A stretch of 9,040 bases of DNA from Candidatus Omnitrophota bacterium (lineage in GTDB: Bacteria; Omnitrophota; Gorgyraeia; Tantalellales; Tantalellaceae), in assembly GCA_030631915.1 (NCBI GenBank), contig DAOVKF010000059.1, forward strand, positions 1 to 9,040, given 5' to 3'. Positions 1 to 5,963 of the stretch are shown here, piece after piece. The stretch's first letter is position 1; the number at the start of each line of letters is the position of its first letter. A program made the translations under genes and the position numbers. The notes under the pieces are model-generated. The model was not told the DNA's origin. It made no database searches and saw only the letters and a program-made list of their open reading frames with translations.

Positions 1-824
1 AGAAAGAACGGCAGAGAGACAAGCCCGAGGGCCCCCCAGGGTTTGGCTTTATACAGGATAACGTTGATATATGTCAGCAAGCTTCCCGTGTGTCCGTCAA
101 GTGCCTGAGTCGTCCGGACAAACAGATGTTTCTGCGCATAACCCTTCACGAAATCCATGCCATAATCCCTGAAAACAAGGAAATGCCAGCCGCCGACGAT
201 AATAAAGAACACGGTAAACCCTATCAGGGAATATCTGTTGATATACAGGCGCCATTTCCCTGAATAGAGGGCATACGCCACTAATATAAGCGGTATCAGC
301 AGAGCGGCGAAGCTTTTGACCAGAAAAGCCAGGCCAAAGGATATGAAGGAATAAACGATATAAAACTTTTTTTCTTCTGCGGCCAGAAAAAAATACACGG
401 ACAGGCAAAGAAAAAACACAAAGGTAACGTCCAGTGTTCCGGATTTGGCGAACGCAATAAAATGATAAGTGCTCGCCAGCATAATGGCTGAGAGCAATCC
501 CACCCTCCCTGAGAAAAATCTGCGGCCCAGCAGATACGTCAGGACCACCGTGCCCATACCCGCTAAAGCCGAGAACAATCTGGCGGACAATTCATTTACA
601 CCGAACAACCTGTAAAAAACAGCCGTAACCCACATGTATAACGGCGGTTTATCGCTCCACGGGGCGCCGGCCCATCGGAGGTCGATCCAGTTATTCGTCT
701 CCAGGATCCCCCTGGACACCTCCGCGTAGAAAGCCTCGTCCCATGAGCTCAGGCTTCCCGCGCCGAGATTAAAGAGCAGGATAACGGAAGACACTATAAG
801 CAGAATAACTATGTCGCGTTTCAT
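1..824 (-). CDS. ArnT/PMT-like membrane glycosyltransferase (GT39/GT83 type), N-terminal part
   Basis: I translated the minus strand by hand from the ATG at 824-822; the frame stays open for 274 codons and leaves the window without a stop, so the C-terminus is missing. The start reads MKRDIVILLIVSSVILLFNL, a first membrane helix. It is followed by a periplasmic-loop motif WDEAFYAEVSRGI (residues 28-40, with the Asp-Glu pair D29/E30 expected of ArnT and protein O-mannosyltransferases) and DKPPLYMW (58-65). Several further hydrophobic helices follow, for example around residues 90-120, 130-150 and 165-185. Enzymes of this family take a sugar from a polyprenyl-phosphate donor and transfer it to lipid A, protein or glycan on the outer face of the inner membrane. 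The DPM1-like synthase just upstream (1779-1093) could supply that donor. The ribosome-binding site is weak (GAG about 8 nt before ATG). Acceptor and sugar cannot be told from sequence. Confidence 0.88.
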   Translation of the reverse strand, partial: MKRDIVILLIVSSVILLFNLGAGSLSSWDEAFYAEVSRGILETNNWIDLRWAGAPWSDKPPLYMWVTAVFYRLFGVNELSARLFSALAGMGTVVLTYLLGRRFFSGRVGLLSAIMLASTYHFIAFAKSGTLDVTFVFFLCLSVYFFLAAEEKKFYIVYSFISFGLAFLVKSFAALLIPLILVAYALYSGKWRLYINRYSLIGFTVFFIIVGGWHFLVFRDYGMDFVKGYAQKHLFVRTTQALDGHTGSLLTYINVILYKAKPWGALGLVSLPFF

Positions 825-855
825 TTTTTAATCTCGGAAATGTTCGTAAATTGTT

Positions 856-869
856 ATTCGGGATTCGGG
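856..869. repeat. 7-bp tandem duplication (attcggg twice)
   Basis: The heptamer attcggg occurs twice in direct succession within the non-coding gap, 32 to 45 nt before the start codon of the ArnT-like gene. No function is evident; it may be simple slippage or a small protein-binding site. Confidence 0.5.
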
Positions 870-911
870 ATGTGCAGCCGTTTATACATTCGACCCTACT
901 CTGCACCATGC

Positions 912-1054
912 CTGCTCCGGGGTATTCCTACCAGAAGCTTGAAAACTTCTACAACCTATAGTGGCCGTTTAAACTTTATTTTTCCAGGCTCGGCCGCGTC
1001 GGAATTGTAGTTACGTGTGACGTTCAAGCTTCTGTACGGAACACCCCGGAGCAG
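912..1054 (-). repeat. 32-bp imperfect inverted repeat forming a long hairpin (MITE-like or structured RNA)
   Basis: Bases 912-943 match the reverse complement of 1023-1054 at 28 of 32 positions. There is a perfect 12-bp outer block (ctgctccggggt at 912-923 against 1043-1054), a 4-bp block (ttcc), and a perfect 12-bp inner block (cagaagcttgaa at 932-943 against 1023-1034). One of the four mismatches (924 against 1042) becomes a G-U wobble if the minus strand is transcribed. The 79-nt interior can add two more helices in the same nested order: 949-954 with 1005-1010 (6 bp) and 963-967 with 991-995 (5 bp), leaving an A-rich loop near 968-990. Flanking bases show no obvious target-site duplication. 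It could be a small non-autonomous element, a processed or regulatory RNA structure, or a decayed inverted duplication; the sequence alone does not decide. Confidence 0.75.
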
Positions 1055-1092
1055 CCTTCCCGCAAACACCCCTTACAACCCCCTGCTCCTGA

Positions 1093-1779
1093 CTATTCCC
1101 TGAATTTTAATCTAAAAAGCGTGAGAACCGCCTCTATCCCGTCCCGCCAGGTTATCTTCTTGCCTTCGTCATACCCGCGGCCGCGGTATGATATGGGGAC
1201 CTCCCGTATCCTGATGCCTCTTTTTAAAAGTTTCGCCGTGACTTCAGGTTCGAACTCGAATTTATCCGCCTTAATATTCAGGCCTCTTATAACGTCAGTC
1301 CTTACCATCTTATAGCAGGTCTCCATATCCGTAAGGGAAGCGCCGAACATGATATTGGTCAGCGCTGTCAGGAACCCGTTGATCACGTAGTGAGGCAGGG
1401 AAGTAGACCTCCATGTTTCAAGAAACCTCGAACCGTAAACAGCTTCGGCGCCCGTCTCCTCTACCACGGAAGCCAGTTTCAACATCTCATGCGGTGAATA
1501 TTCAAGGTCCCCGTCCTGCACGATCACGTATTCCCCCTTAGCATGCAGGAGCGCGGTCCGGATCGCGGCGCCTTTTCCTTTGTTCTTATCGTGATAAAAG
1601 GCCCGGACATCTCCGGAGCCGTCCTTGAAATGTTTTCGCAAAAATTCCCTTGTCCCGTCAGTGGAACGGTCATCAACGACTATTATCTCCTTATCCATCT
1701 CAACATTTCGCACCAGATCGATCACGTCCATAATGGTCTTGAACTCGTTATAGACCGGCATAAGAATCGACACTTTCAT
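1093..1779 (-). CDS. DPM1-like GT2, probable polyprenyl-phosphate sugar synthase
   Basis: This 228-residue protein is a GT-A family 2 glycosyltransferase of the dolichol-phosphate mannose synthase (DPM1) type. These enzymes move a sugar from a nucleotide sugar to a polyprenyl phosphate at the cytosolic membrane face. The N-terminus has SILMPVYNE (4-12), then VVDDRSTDGT (34-43), KNKGKGAAIRTAL (65-77), the metal-binding QDGD (88-91), YGSRF (115-119), TDMETCYKM, and the late EVPISYRGRGYDEGKKITW block typical of soluble bacterial DPM1 homologues. No C-terminal membrane helix or GtrA domain is present, and the length matches the short soluble form. The ATG at 1779 is preceded by AAAGGTGAG at a short spacing. 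It begins 30 nt after the GT4 gene ends. It is the natural donor-maker for the ArnT-like enzyme downstream. The sugar (mannose, glucose or other) is not predictable. Confidence 0.9.
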   Translation of the reverse strand: MKVSILMPVYNEFKTIMDVIDLVRNVEMDKEIIVVDDRSTDGTREFLRKHFKDGSGDVRAFYHDKNKGKGAAIRTALLHAKGEYVIVQDGDLEYSPHEMLKLASVVEETGAEAVYGSRFLETWRSTSLPHYVINGFLTALTNIMFGASLTDMETCYKMVRTDVIRGLNIKADKFEFEPEVTAKLLKRGIRIREVPISYRGRGYDEGKKITWRDGIEAVLTLFRLKFRE

Positions 1780-1809
1780 TGGCTCACCTTTCGTTTGTAA
1801 TGTTCGTCG

Positions 1810-2880
1810 TCATAACAGTTTTTTATACACCTCTAAAGTCCGCTCCGCCGTGCTCTGCCAGGAAAACTTTCCGGCCTGACGCAGGGCTCTCCGGGACATT
1901 GCGCTCAAGAGACGCGGGTCTTCATCCAGGGACCTGACAGCCTCTTTCAGCTCAGTGACATTACCGGGGTCTATCAGTATCGCGGCGTCTCCCGCGACTT
2001 CCGGAAGAGAAGAGACACCGGAACATATGACAGGTATCCCGCAGGATAAAGCTTCCAGCACGGGAAGTCCGAAACCCTCATAAAAGGAGGGATAGACGAA
2101 AAATTTCGCCATGTTATAGACGACCGGCATGTCTTCTTCTTCTATATATCCGGTGAACCTGACCCTGTCCCGGATCCCGAGCTCCTCCATCTTTCTGCCG
2201 GCCTGATCATACCCCCAATCCTTGCTCCCGACAACGACAACATGGAGCCCGGTATCTCTTTCCCTGAAGTACAGCGCGGCGGCGGCGATAAGGCCATGGA
2301 CATTCTTCCGCGGTTCCACTGTCCCGACCGTAAGCATGAACTCCGCCGGCAATCCGTATTTCGCGCGGACCGTCTCAAATCTTCCCGTCCCGGCGCCGGG
2401 TGAGAACTTTTCTTCAACGGCAAGCGGAACAACATGGACCCTGCTCTCCGGGACCCTCAGTAATCTTAAGATATCCGTCCTGGTGTTCTCTGAATCCGCG
2501 ATGACCGCGTCAGAGCTGCCGATACAGGCGGGAAGCCACTTCTGCCAGTAAAATCTGCTCGCGAAGTCCAGGTTGCGGGGATAGATCATGCCGATCAGAT
2601 CGTGGACAGTCGTGACTTTTCTCCTCCCGCATTTGAATAAGGGTCCGGCAAAGCCCGGGATATGCAGAAGATCCACCTTGCTCCTTCTGACCAGCCACGG
2701 CAGCCTGATGTTCTCCCAGTATATCCTCTCCGGGGTGTTCAGGTCGTTATTCCTGTCACCCGTAAAACAGGTATACCTCAATCCGCCTTTACCGTCCAGC
2801 GCCCTGATAAGGTTCCTGGTATAATAACCTATGCCGGTCCTTTTTCCGGACGCCGGCCGGGCGTCGATCCCGACGTTCAT
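1810..2880 (-). CDS. GT4-family glycosyltransferase (GT-B fold)
   Basis: This 356-residue protein is a retaining GT4 glycosyltransferase, the family of many mannosyl- and related transferases that elongate O-antigen and exopolysaccharide units in the cytosol. It opens with MNVGIDARPASGKRTGIGYY, the N-terminal glycine-rich acceptor-side loop, and HDLIG follows near residue 92. The C-terminal Rossmann domain carries TVGTVEPRKN, VVVGSKDWG, RVRFTGYI, and the family E-x7-E signature at E268 to E276 in YEGFGLPVLEAL, which contacts the nucleotide-sugar donor. The full family length is present. The ATG is preceded by GGAGA, and its first bases overlap the stop of the methyltransferase gene (ATGA, 2880-2877), a typical sign of translational coupling. 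The sugar specificity is unknown. Confidence 0.93.
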   Translation of the reverse strand: MNVGIDARPASGKRTGIGYYTRNLIRALDGKGGLRYTCFTGDRNNDLNTPERIYWENIRLPWLVRRSKVDLLHIPGFAGPLFKCGRRKVTTVHDLIGMIYPRNLDFASRFYWQKWLPACIGSSDAVIADSENTRTDILRLLRVPESRVHVVPLAVEEKFSPGAGTGRFETVRAKYGLPAEFMLTVGTVEPRKNVHGLIAAAALYFRERDTGLHVVVVGSKDWGYDQAGRKMEELGIRDRVRFTGYIEEEDMPVVYNMAKFFVYPSFYEGFGLPVLEALSCGIPVICSGVSSLPEVAGDAAILIDPGNVTELKEAVRSLDEDPRLLSAMSRRALRQAGKFSWQSTAERTLEVYKKLL

Positions 2881-3464
2881 CTTATCTCCGCCATGTACAT
2901 GATGGGTAATTTTATCATGAGGTTCCTCCTGGCGCTTATCCGATAATAATATCCGCTCAGCCTGACGTCAAACCCGGAAAGTATCCTCTCCCACTGTTTC
3001 CTGGTAAGCAGACGTTCGTCACCGAAATCACGGTGATTGTAAAACACGCCCGGGACGCTGAAAAAGACCGTTCCCGCGACCCTGACCTGTTCCTTTAAGA
3101 TCCTTACGATGTCTTCGTCCGAAAAATGCTCGAGCACTCCCTGGGAAAAGGAAACGTCAAAAGTCTTGTCCCCGAAAGGCAGGCTGAACGCGTCGCATAT
3201 CCTGAAACTGACCCTGCCGTTAAGCGTGTCAGAGGCCTGTTTTGCCTTCTTAATAATGCGTTCGTCCTTATCCACCGCCGTTACCCGGCAGCCCAGGTGG
3301 CTCAGGAATACCGAAAGGGTCCCGCTGCCGCATCCCACTTCAAGCACATCCCGCGGGCCGGACCTTACAATCTCCTCGAGGAACTCCCTGTGAACAATGA
3401 TGTTCTCCAGGAATCCTGAAACGCCGGCAGGCTCAGCGTAAAACTCCGACCATTCCTTTTTCAC
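2877..3464 (-). CDS. Class I SAM-dependent methyltransferase
   Basis: The protein (195 residues from the start chosen here) is a Rossmann-fold methyltransferase. Motif I is DVLEVGCGSGTLSVF, with the glycine loop at about residues 44-48. The acidic residue that holds the SAM ribose is in VTAVDKD (about 65), followed by a DAFSLPF motif II region and FDVSFSQGVLEHF, as in UbiE/COQ5-like and glycan-modifying methyltransferases. In this operon it probably methylates a sugar or the end of a glycan chain; I cannot name the acceptor. The start is uncertain. I prefer GTG at 3464, which overlaps the upstream stop as GTGA and has AAGGGG 10 nt before it. An in-frame ATG at 3515 (17 residues longer) also has GGAG 8 nt upstream, but it would overlap the GT2 gene by 55 nt. 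Confidence 0.85.
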   Translation of the reverse strand: MKKEWSEFYAEPAGVSGFLENIIVHREFLEEIVRSGPRDVLEVGCGSGTLSVFLSHLGCRVTAVDKDERIIKKAKQASDTLNGRVSFRICDAFSLPFGDKTFDVSFSQGVLEHFSDEDIVRILKEQVRVAGTVFFSVPGVFYNHRDFGDERLLTRKQWERILSGFDVRLSGYYYRISARRNLMIKLPIMYMAEIR

Positions 3465-4231
3465 GACCGGTTTTCCCCTTTCTTTCGCACGCACGCCATA
3501 AAGCACCTTGACCATTTCAGCAACTCCACAAAAGCGGCGCCCACGCTGATGATGAGACCCGTGAAACCTTCTTTAAACCCCTTCCGGTATATGTAATCCT
3601 GCAAAAACCTGAACGGCGGTCTCAGGACCATTCCCCCCAGACACCTTCCCGCGTTCAGGCCGTGTTTCCGCCTCATCATGTCGACCTCTAATGAAGTATA
3701 AAGGTCGGCTTTCCTGAGATGTTCGGCAAAGCCTGAAATACTGTAATGGAGAAGCGGACTCCTCAGGTAACCGGTCGGGCCGTCGCATTCCACGTATTCA
3801 TGGACGGGCTGGACGAATCTCCCCTTATCCTTTCTGAACAGCCTTATCTTGTGATCAGGCTGGCAGTAGCGGTCAAGTCTTTTGCCGTACATGTAGTTTA
3901 TCCTGTTAAGATAATATCCGGCCTTACCGCTCTCCCCGTTGATCGTCGATCTTATCTCCTGCGCGAGCTCTCTTTCCACCACTTCATCCGCGTCTATGGA
4001 CAATATCCAGTCACCGGACGCTTTTGACACGGCAAAGTTTTTCTGCGCTGCAAAATCCTCAAACTTGTTAATATAGACCTTGTCCGTATATTGTTTCGCC
4101 ACGCTGACAGTATCATCGCTGCTGCCGGCATCGACCACGATCATCTCATCGGCGAAGAGAACGCCGTCAAGACACCTCCTGATCTTCTCCGCCTCGTTCA
4201 GAACTATTACGCATACGGACAGAACCGGCAT
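3461..4231 (-). CDS. GT2 glycosyltransferase, KdtX/WaaE-like
   Basis: This 256-residue protein is a GT-A family 2 enzyme of the type that includes WaaE/KdtX, the LPS inner-core glucosyltransferases. Visible motifs are SVCVIVLNEAEKIRRCL (5-21), MIVVDAGSSDDT (30-41), the FAAQKNFAVSKASGDWILSI block typical of the subgroup, the metal-binding DAD at 80-82 followed by E83, and a later CQPDHKIRLFRKDKGRF segment with VHEYV. The C-terminal part has a hydrophobic amphipathic stretch (GLIISVGAAFVELLKW) that could seat it on the inner membrane, as is common in this subgroup. It starts 6 nt after the preceding GT2 stop and overlaps the next gene. It likely adds one sugar to a core-like or lipid-linked glycan. 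The donor is not predictable. Confidence 0.9.
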   Translation of the reverse strand: MPVLSVCVIVLNEAEKIRRCLDGVLFADEMIVVDAGSSDDTVSVAKQYTDKVYINKFEDFAAQKNFAVSKASGDWILSIDADEVVERELAQEIRSTINGESGKAGYYLNRINYMYGKRLDRYCQPDHKIRLFRKDKGRFVQPVHEYVECDGPTGYLRSPLLHYSISGFAEHLRKADLYTSLEVDMMRRKHGLNAGRCLGGMVLRPPFRFLQDYIYRKGFKEGFTGLIISVGAAFVELLKWSRCFMACVRKKGENRS

Positions 4232-4237
4232 AAGCCC

Positions 4238-5170
4238 TTACATCCTTTCAAACTCTTTCAAAACCTCGGCATCAGACCTTACAAAATCACTCCGGACCTT
4301 AACCCGCCTTTTCATCGCCCCCGGCCATCTGGCAAGGGCTGAAATAAATCCCGCAGGGATCTCGAATTTCCCGCGAAGAACAGCGAATACCATGCGCGGG
4401 ATCAGATACAACAGTCCCGTCGCCAGTATCTTTTTGTCCGATATGTTTTTCCACATGAATAAATACGTATTCCTGTGGCTCATCCTGCGTATCCGGAACG
4501 CCCCGAACCTCGGCTTGAAACTTGCCTGTCCTATATGATATATCAGGCTCTTCGGCTGATAATATCCCCTGAACCCGCACCGCCATGCCCTGTAACAGAG
4601 ATCCGCGTCTTCCATGATCCCGGGCAGATAAAGGTCGTCATACCCGTTCAACTGCAGGAATTTCTTTCTGTCAAAGGCCCCGAACCCGGCCTGGGCCGTA
4701 TAACCTTCGATGTCCACGTATTTTTCGTATCCCGGAAATCTTGAACTTGACTTAAAAACGCCCTTTTCTATCCACCCTCTGGTCTTTGTGCCCTCGTACC
4801 TTTTTTTATCAAAAGTCAGGACCCTTGGACCGGCCAGAAACGCGTCAGGGTGCTTCTTGAACACATCTGCCAGGGGATCTATGAAATCCGCTTCCACCTT
4901 GATATCATTGTTCAACAGTATCACGATATCGTCATCCAGGGACGCTGCCACGTCATTAAAGGAGCAGAAGACCCTGTTTTCGTGAGGTATGACCGTAACC
5001 TCCGATCCATACCGCGCCAGCGCGTCAAGACTGCTGTCAGTGCTTTCATTGTCGATAACCGTGATCTTTACCTCATTCGCGGATGAATGTTTCGCGTCTA
5101 TTATGGACGGCATGCATTGCGGCAGGAGCGTTTCGCCGTTATAATTCAGAATAACGATATTAACTTTCAC
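4238..5170 (-). CDS. GT2 glycosyltransferase, rhamnosyltransferase (WbbL)-like
   Basis: This 310-residue protein belongs to the GT2 branch containing WbbL and other rhamnosyltransferases. It starts VKVNIVILNYNG, then ITVIDNESTDSS (36-47), the metal-site LLNNDI (85-90), FGAFDRKKFLQLNGYDD, and MEDADLCYRAWRCGF with the catalytic-base region typical of the group, followed by YHIGQASF. The usual ENxGFaxxxN segment is altered to ENRVFCSFN. I place the start at GTG 5170-5168, because GAGG sits 6 nt upstream (5180-5177) and the conserved fold begins directly there. An upstream TTG at 5224 would add 18 residues with no family resemblance. The start overlaps the end of the CDP-alcohol enzyme gene by 11 nt. 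It probably elongates the glycan in the cytosol; the sugar is not certain. Confidence 0.9.
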   Translation of the reverse strand: MKVNIVILNYNGETLLPQCMPSIIDAKHSSANEVKITVIDNESTDSSLDALARYGSEVTVIPHENRVFCSFNDVAASLDDDIVILLNNDIKVEADFIDPLADVFKKHPDAFLAGPRVLTFDKKRYEGTKTRGWIEKGVFKSSSRFPGYEKYVDIEGYTAQAGFGAFDRKKFLQLNGYDDLYLPGIMEDADLCYRAWRCGFRGYYQPKSLIYHIGQASFKPRFGAFRIRRMSHRNTYLFMWKNISDKKILATGLLYLIPRMVFAVLRGKFEIPAGFISALARWPGAMKRRVKVRSDFVRSDAEVLKEFERM

Positions 5171-5963
5171 TGTCCGCCTCGAATGTTTCCTCAAATGTCC
5201 TGTCAGGAACGCGGAAAAGGACAAAATGCGCGTTTTTCATTATGGAGATAAAAACGGCGGCAAAAGCGTAATACGTAATACAGAACCTCCAGACGTCAAG
5301 ATCCCAAAAAAAGGAAAATACAGCGAGCACGGTCACGACATTCATCAGGACATGCACTTCGCACGTCTTATGGATGAACGAAAATATGCGCCCCGAAACG
5401 CCTCTCCGCGCGGGATCGGTCCCCTGTCCAGCGCTGGTTTTCCGCCTGACAACGAGGTATCCGCAGGTTTTTATCCTTGAAAAATACGCTTTATACAATA
5501 CGTCATAGCAAAGGTTGAAAAATATTATGGCCATGGCCGCGGCGACGCCCGTCATAAGATAGAATAAATTACCCGTTTTACGGAACACACCGTATCCTAT
5601 CCCCGTAAATATGCCGGCATGCACCACATAATGGGTCAGATAGTCGAAATACACGCCTGTAAGGTTCGACTGTTTGCGGTATCTGGCTATATGCCCGTCG
5701 ACATGGTCCAGTAAATACCACAACTGCAATAGGAACGCCCCGAACAGCATGGCCTGCTTTGTCCCCGCGCCGAAAAACGCGCATCCCGCGCAACCGGCAA
5801 AAAGCGATATGGAAGTAACCTGGTTAGCGGTTATCCGTGTATGCAAAAAGATCCAGCTTAAGGGAAGCGCCATATCCCTGGTAATATGGCGGGCCATCCA
5901 GTTCCCCCTGGTCTTATAATCAGGTTTCTGGCATATTCTATTGAGTTCTTTCAGATCTTCCAT
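5160..5963 (-). CDS. CDP-alcohol phosphatidyltransferase family membrane enzyme (fourth Asp replaced by His)
   Basis: This 267-residue protein has the CDP-alcohol phosphotransferase signature in a hydrophobic context. The family consensus is D-x2-D-G-x2-A-R-x8-G-x3-D-x3-D; here it reads D86, D89, G90, A93, R94, G103, D107 and then H111 instead of the fourth Asp. I checked the codon: it is CAT, one base from GAT. These enzymes displace CMP from a CDP-linked donor and pass the phospho-group to an alcohol, usually lipid or inositol, in the inner membrane. About six membrane segments are visible (for example near 34-64, 72-86, 112-125, 132-152, 205-222 and 225-248). The N-terminal LNRICQKP-DYKTRGNWMAR block is cytosolic and basic. 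ATG 5963 has AAAGGA 5 to 6 nt upstream and overlaps the fusion gene by 26 nt, so the nucleotidyltransferase next door likely makes its CDP donor. Confidence 0.88.
   Translation of the reverse strand: MEDLKELNRICQKPDYKTRGNWMARHITRDMALPLSWIFLHTRITANQVTSISLFAGCAGCAFFGAGTKQAMLFGAFLLQLWYLLDHVDGHIARYRKQSNLTGVYFDYLTHYVVHAGIFTGIGYGVFRKTGNLFYLMTGVAAAMAIIFFNLCYDVLYKAYFSRIKTCGYLVVRRKTSAGQGTDPARRGVSGRIFSFIHKTCEVHVLMNVVTVLAVFSFFWDLDVWRFCITYYAFAAVFISIMKNAHFVLFRVPDRTFEETFEADSES
5171..5180 (-). promoter_or_regulatory. Ribosome-binding site fixing the GTG start of the WbbL-like gene
   Basis: On the minus strand GAGG (5180-5177) is followed by a 6-nt spacer and then GTG at 5170. It lies inside the last codons of the CDP-alcohol enzyme gene, which suggests coupled translation. 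Confidence 0.6.

Larger units (their letters stand above)
825..1092. other. 268-nt non-coding gap with a long hairpin
   Basis: This is the only sizeable gap in the window. It lies between the stop of the DPM1-like gene and the start of the ArnT-like gene. I see no plausible protein in it on either strand. It holds the 32-bp imperfect inverted repeat described separately (912-1054) and a 7-bp tandem duplication at 856-869. No run of T follows the hairpin in the transcribed direction, so it does not look like a simple intrinsic terminator, and I found no convincing -35/-10 pair for the downstream gene. Confidence 0.7.

Noticed and set aside
97..408. A 103-codon minus-strand open frame near the left edge
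   Set aside because: It is in a different frame inside the ArnT-like gene, which has clear family motifs.
881..909. Possible promoter for the ArnT-like gene (TATAAA at 886-881 on the minus strand)
   Set aside because: No acceptable -35 hexamer lies 16 to 18 nt upstream (the position reads ATGGTG).
912..1054. Integron attC site or rho-independent terminator
   Set aside because: The ends lack the RYYYAAC/GTTRRRY cores of attC, and no T-run follows the hairpin in the transcribed direction.
4080..4538. A 152-codon plus-strand open frame
   Set aside because: It is antisense to two well-supported GT2 genes and resembles no family.
5171..5224. Upstream TTG start for the WbbL-like GT2
   Set aside because: The added 18 residues have no family resemblance, whereas GTG 5170 has a good ribosome-binding site directly before the conserved fold.
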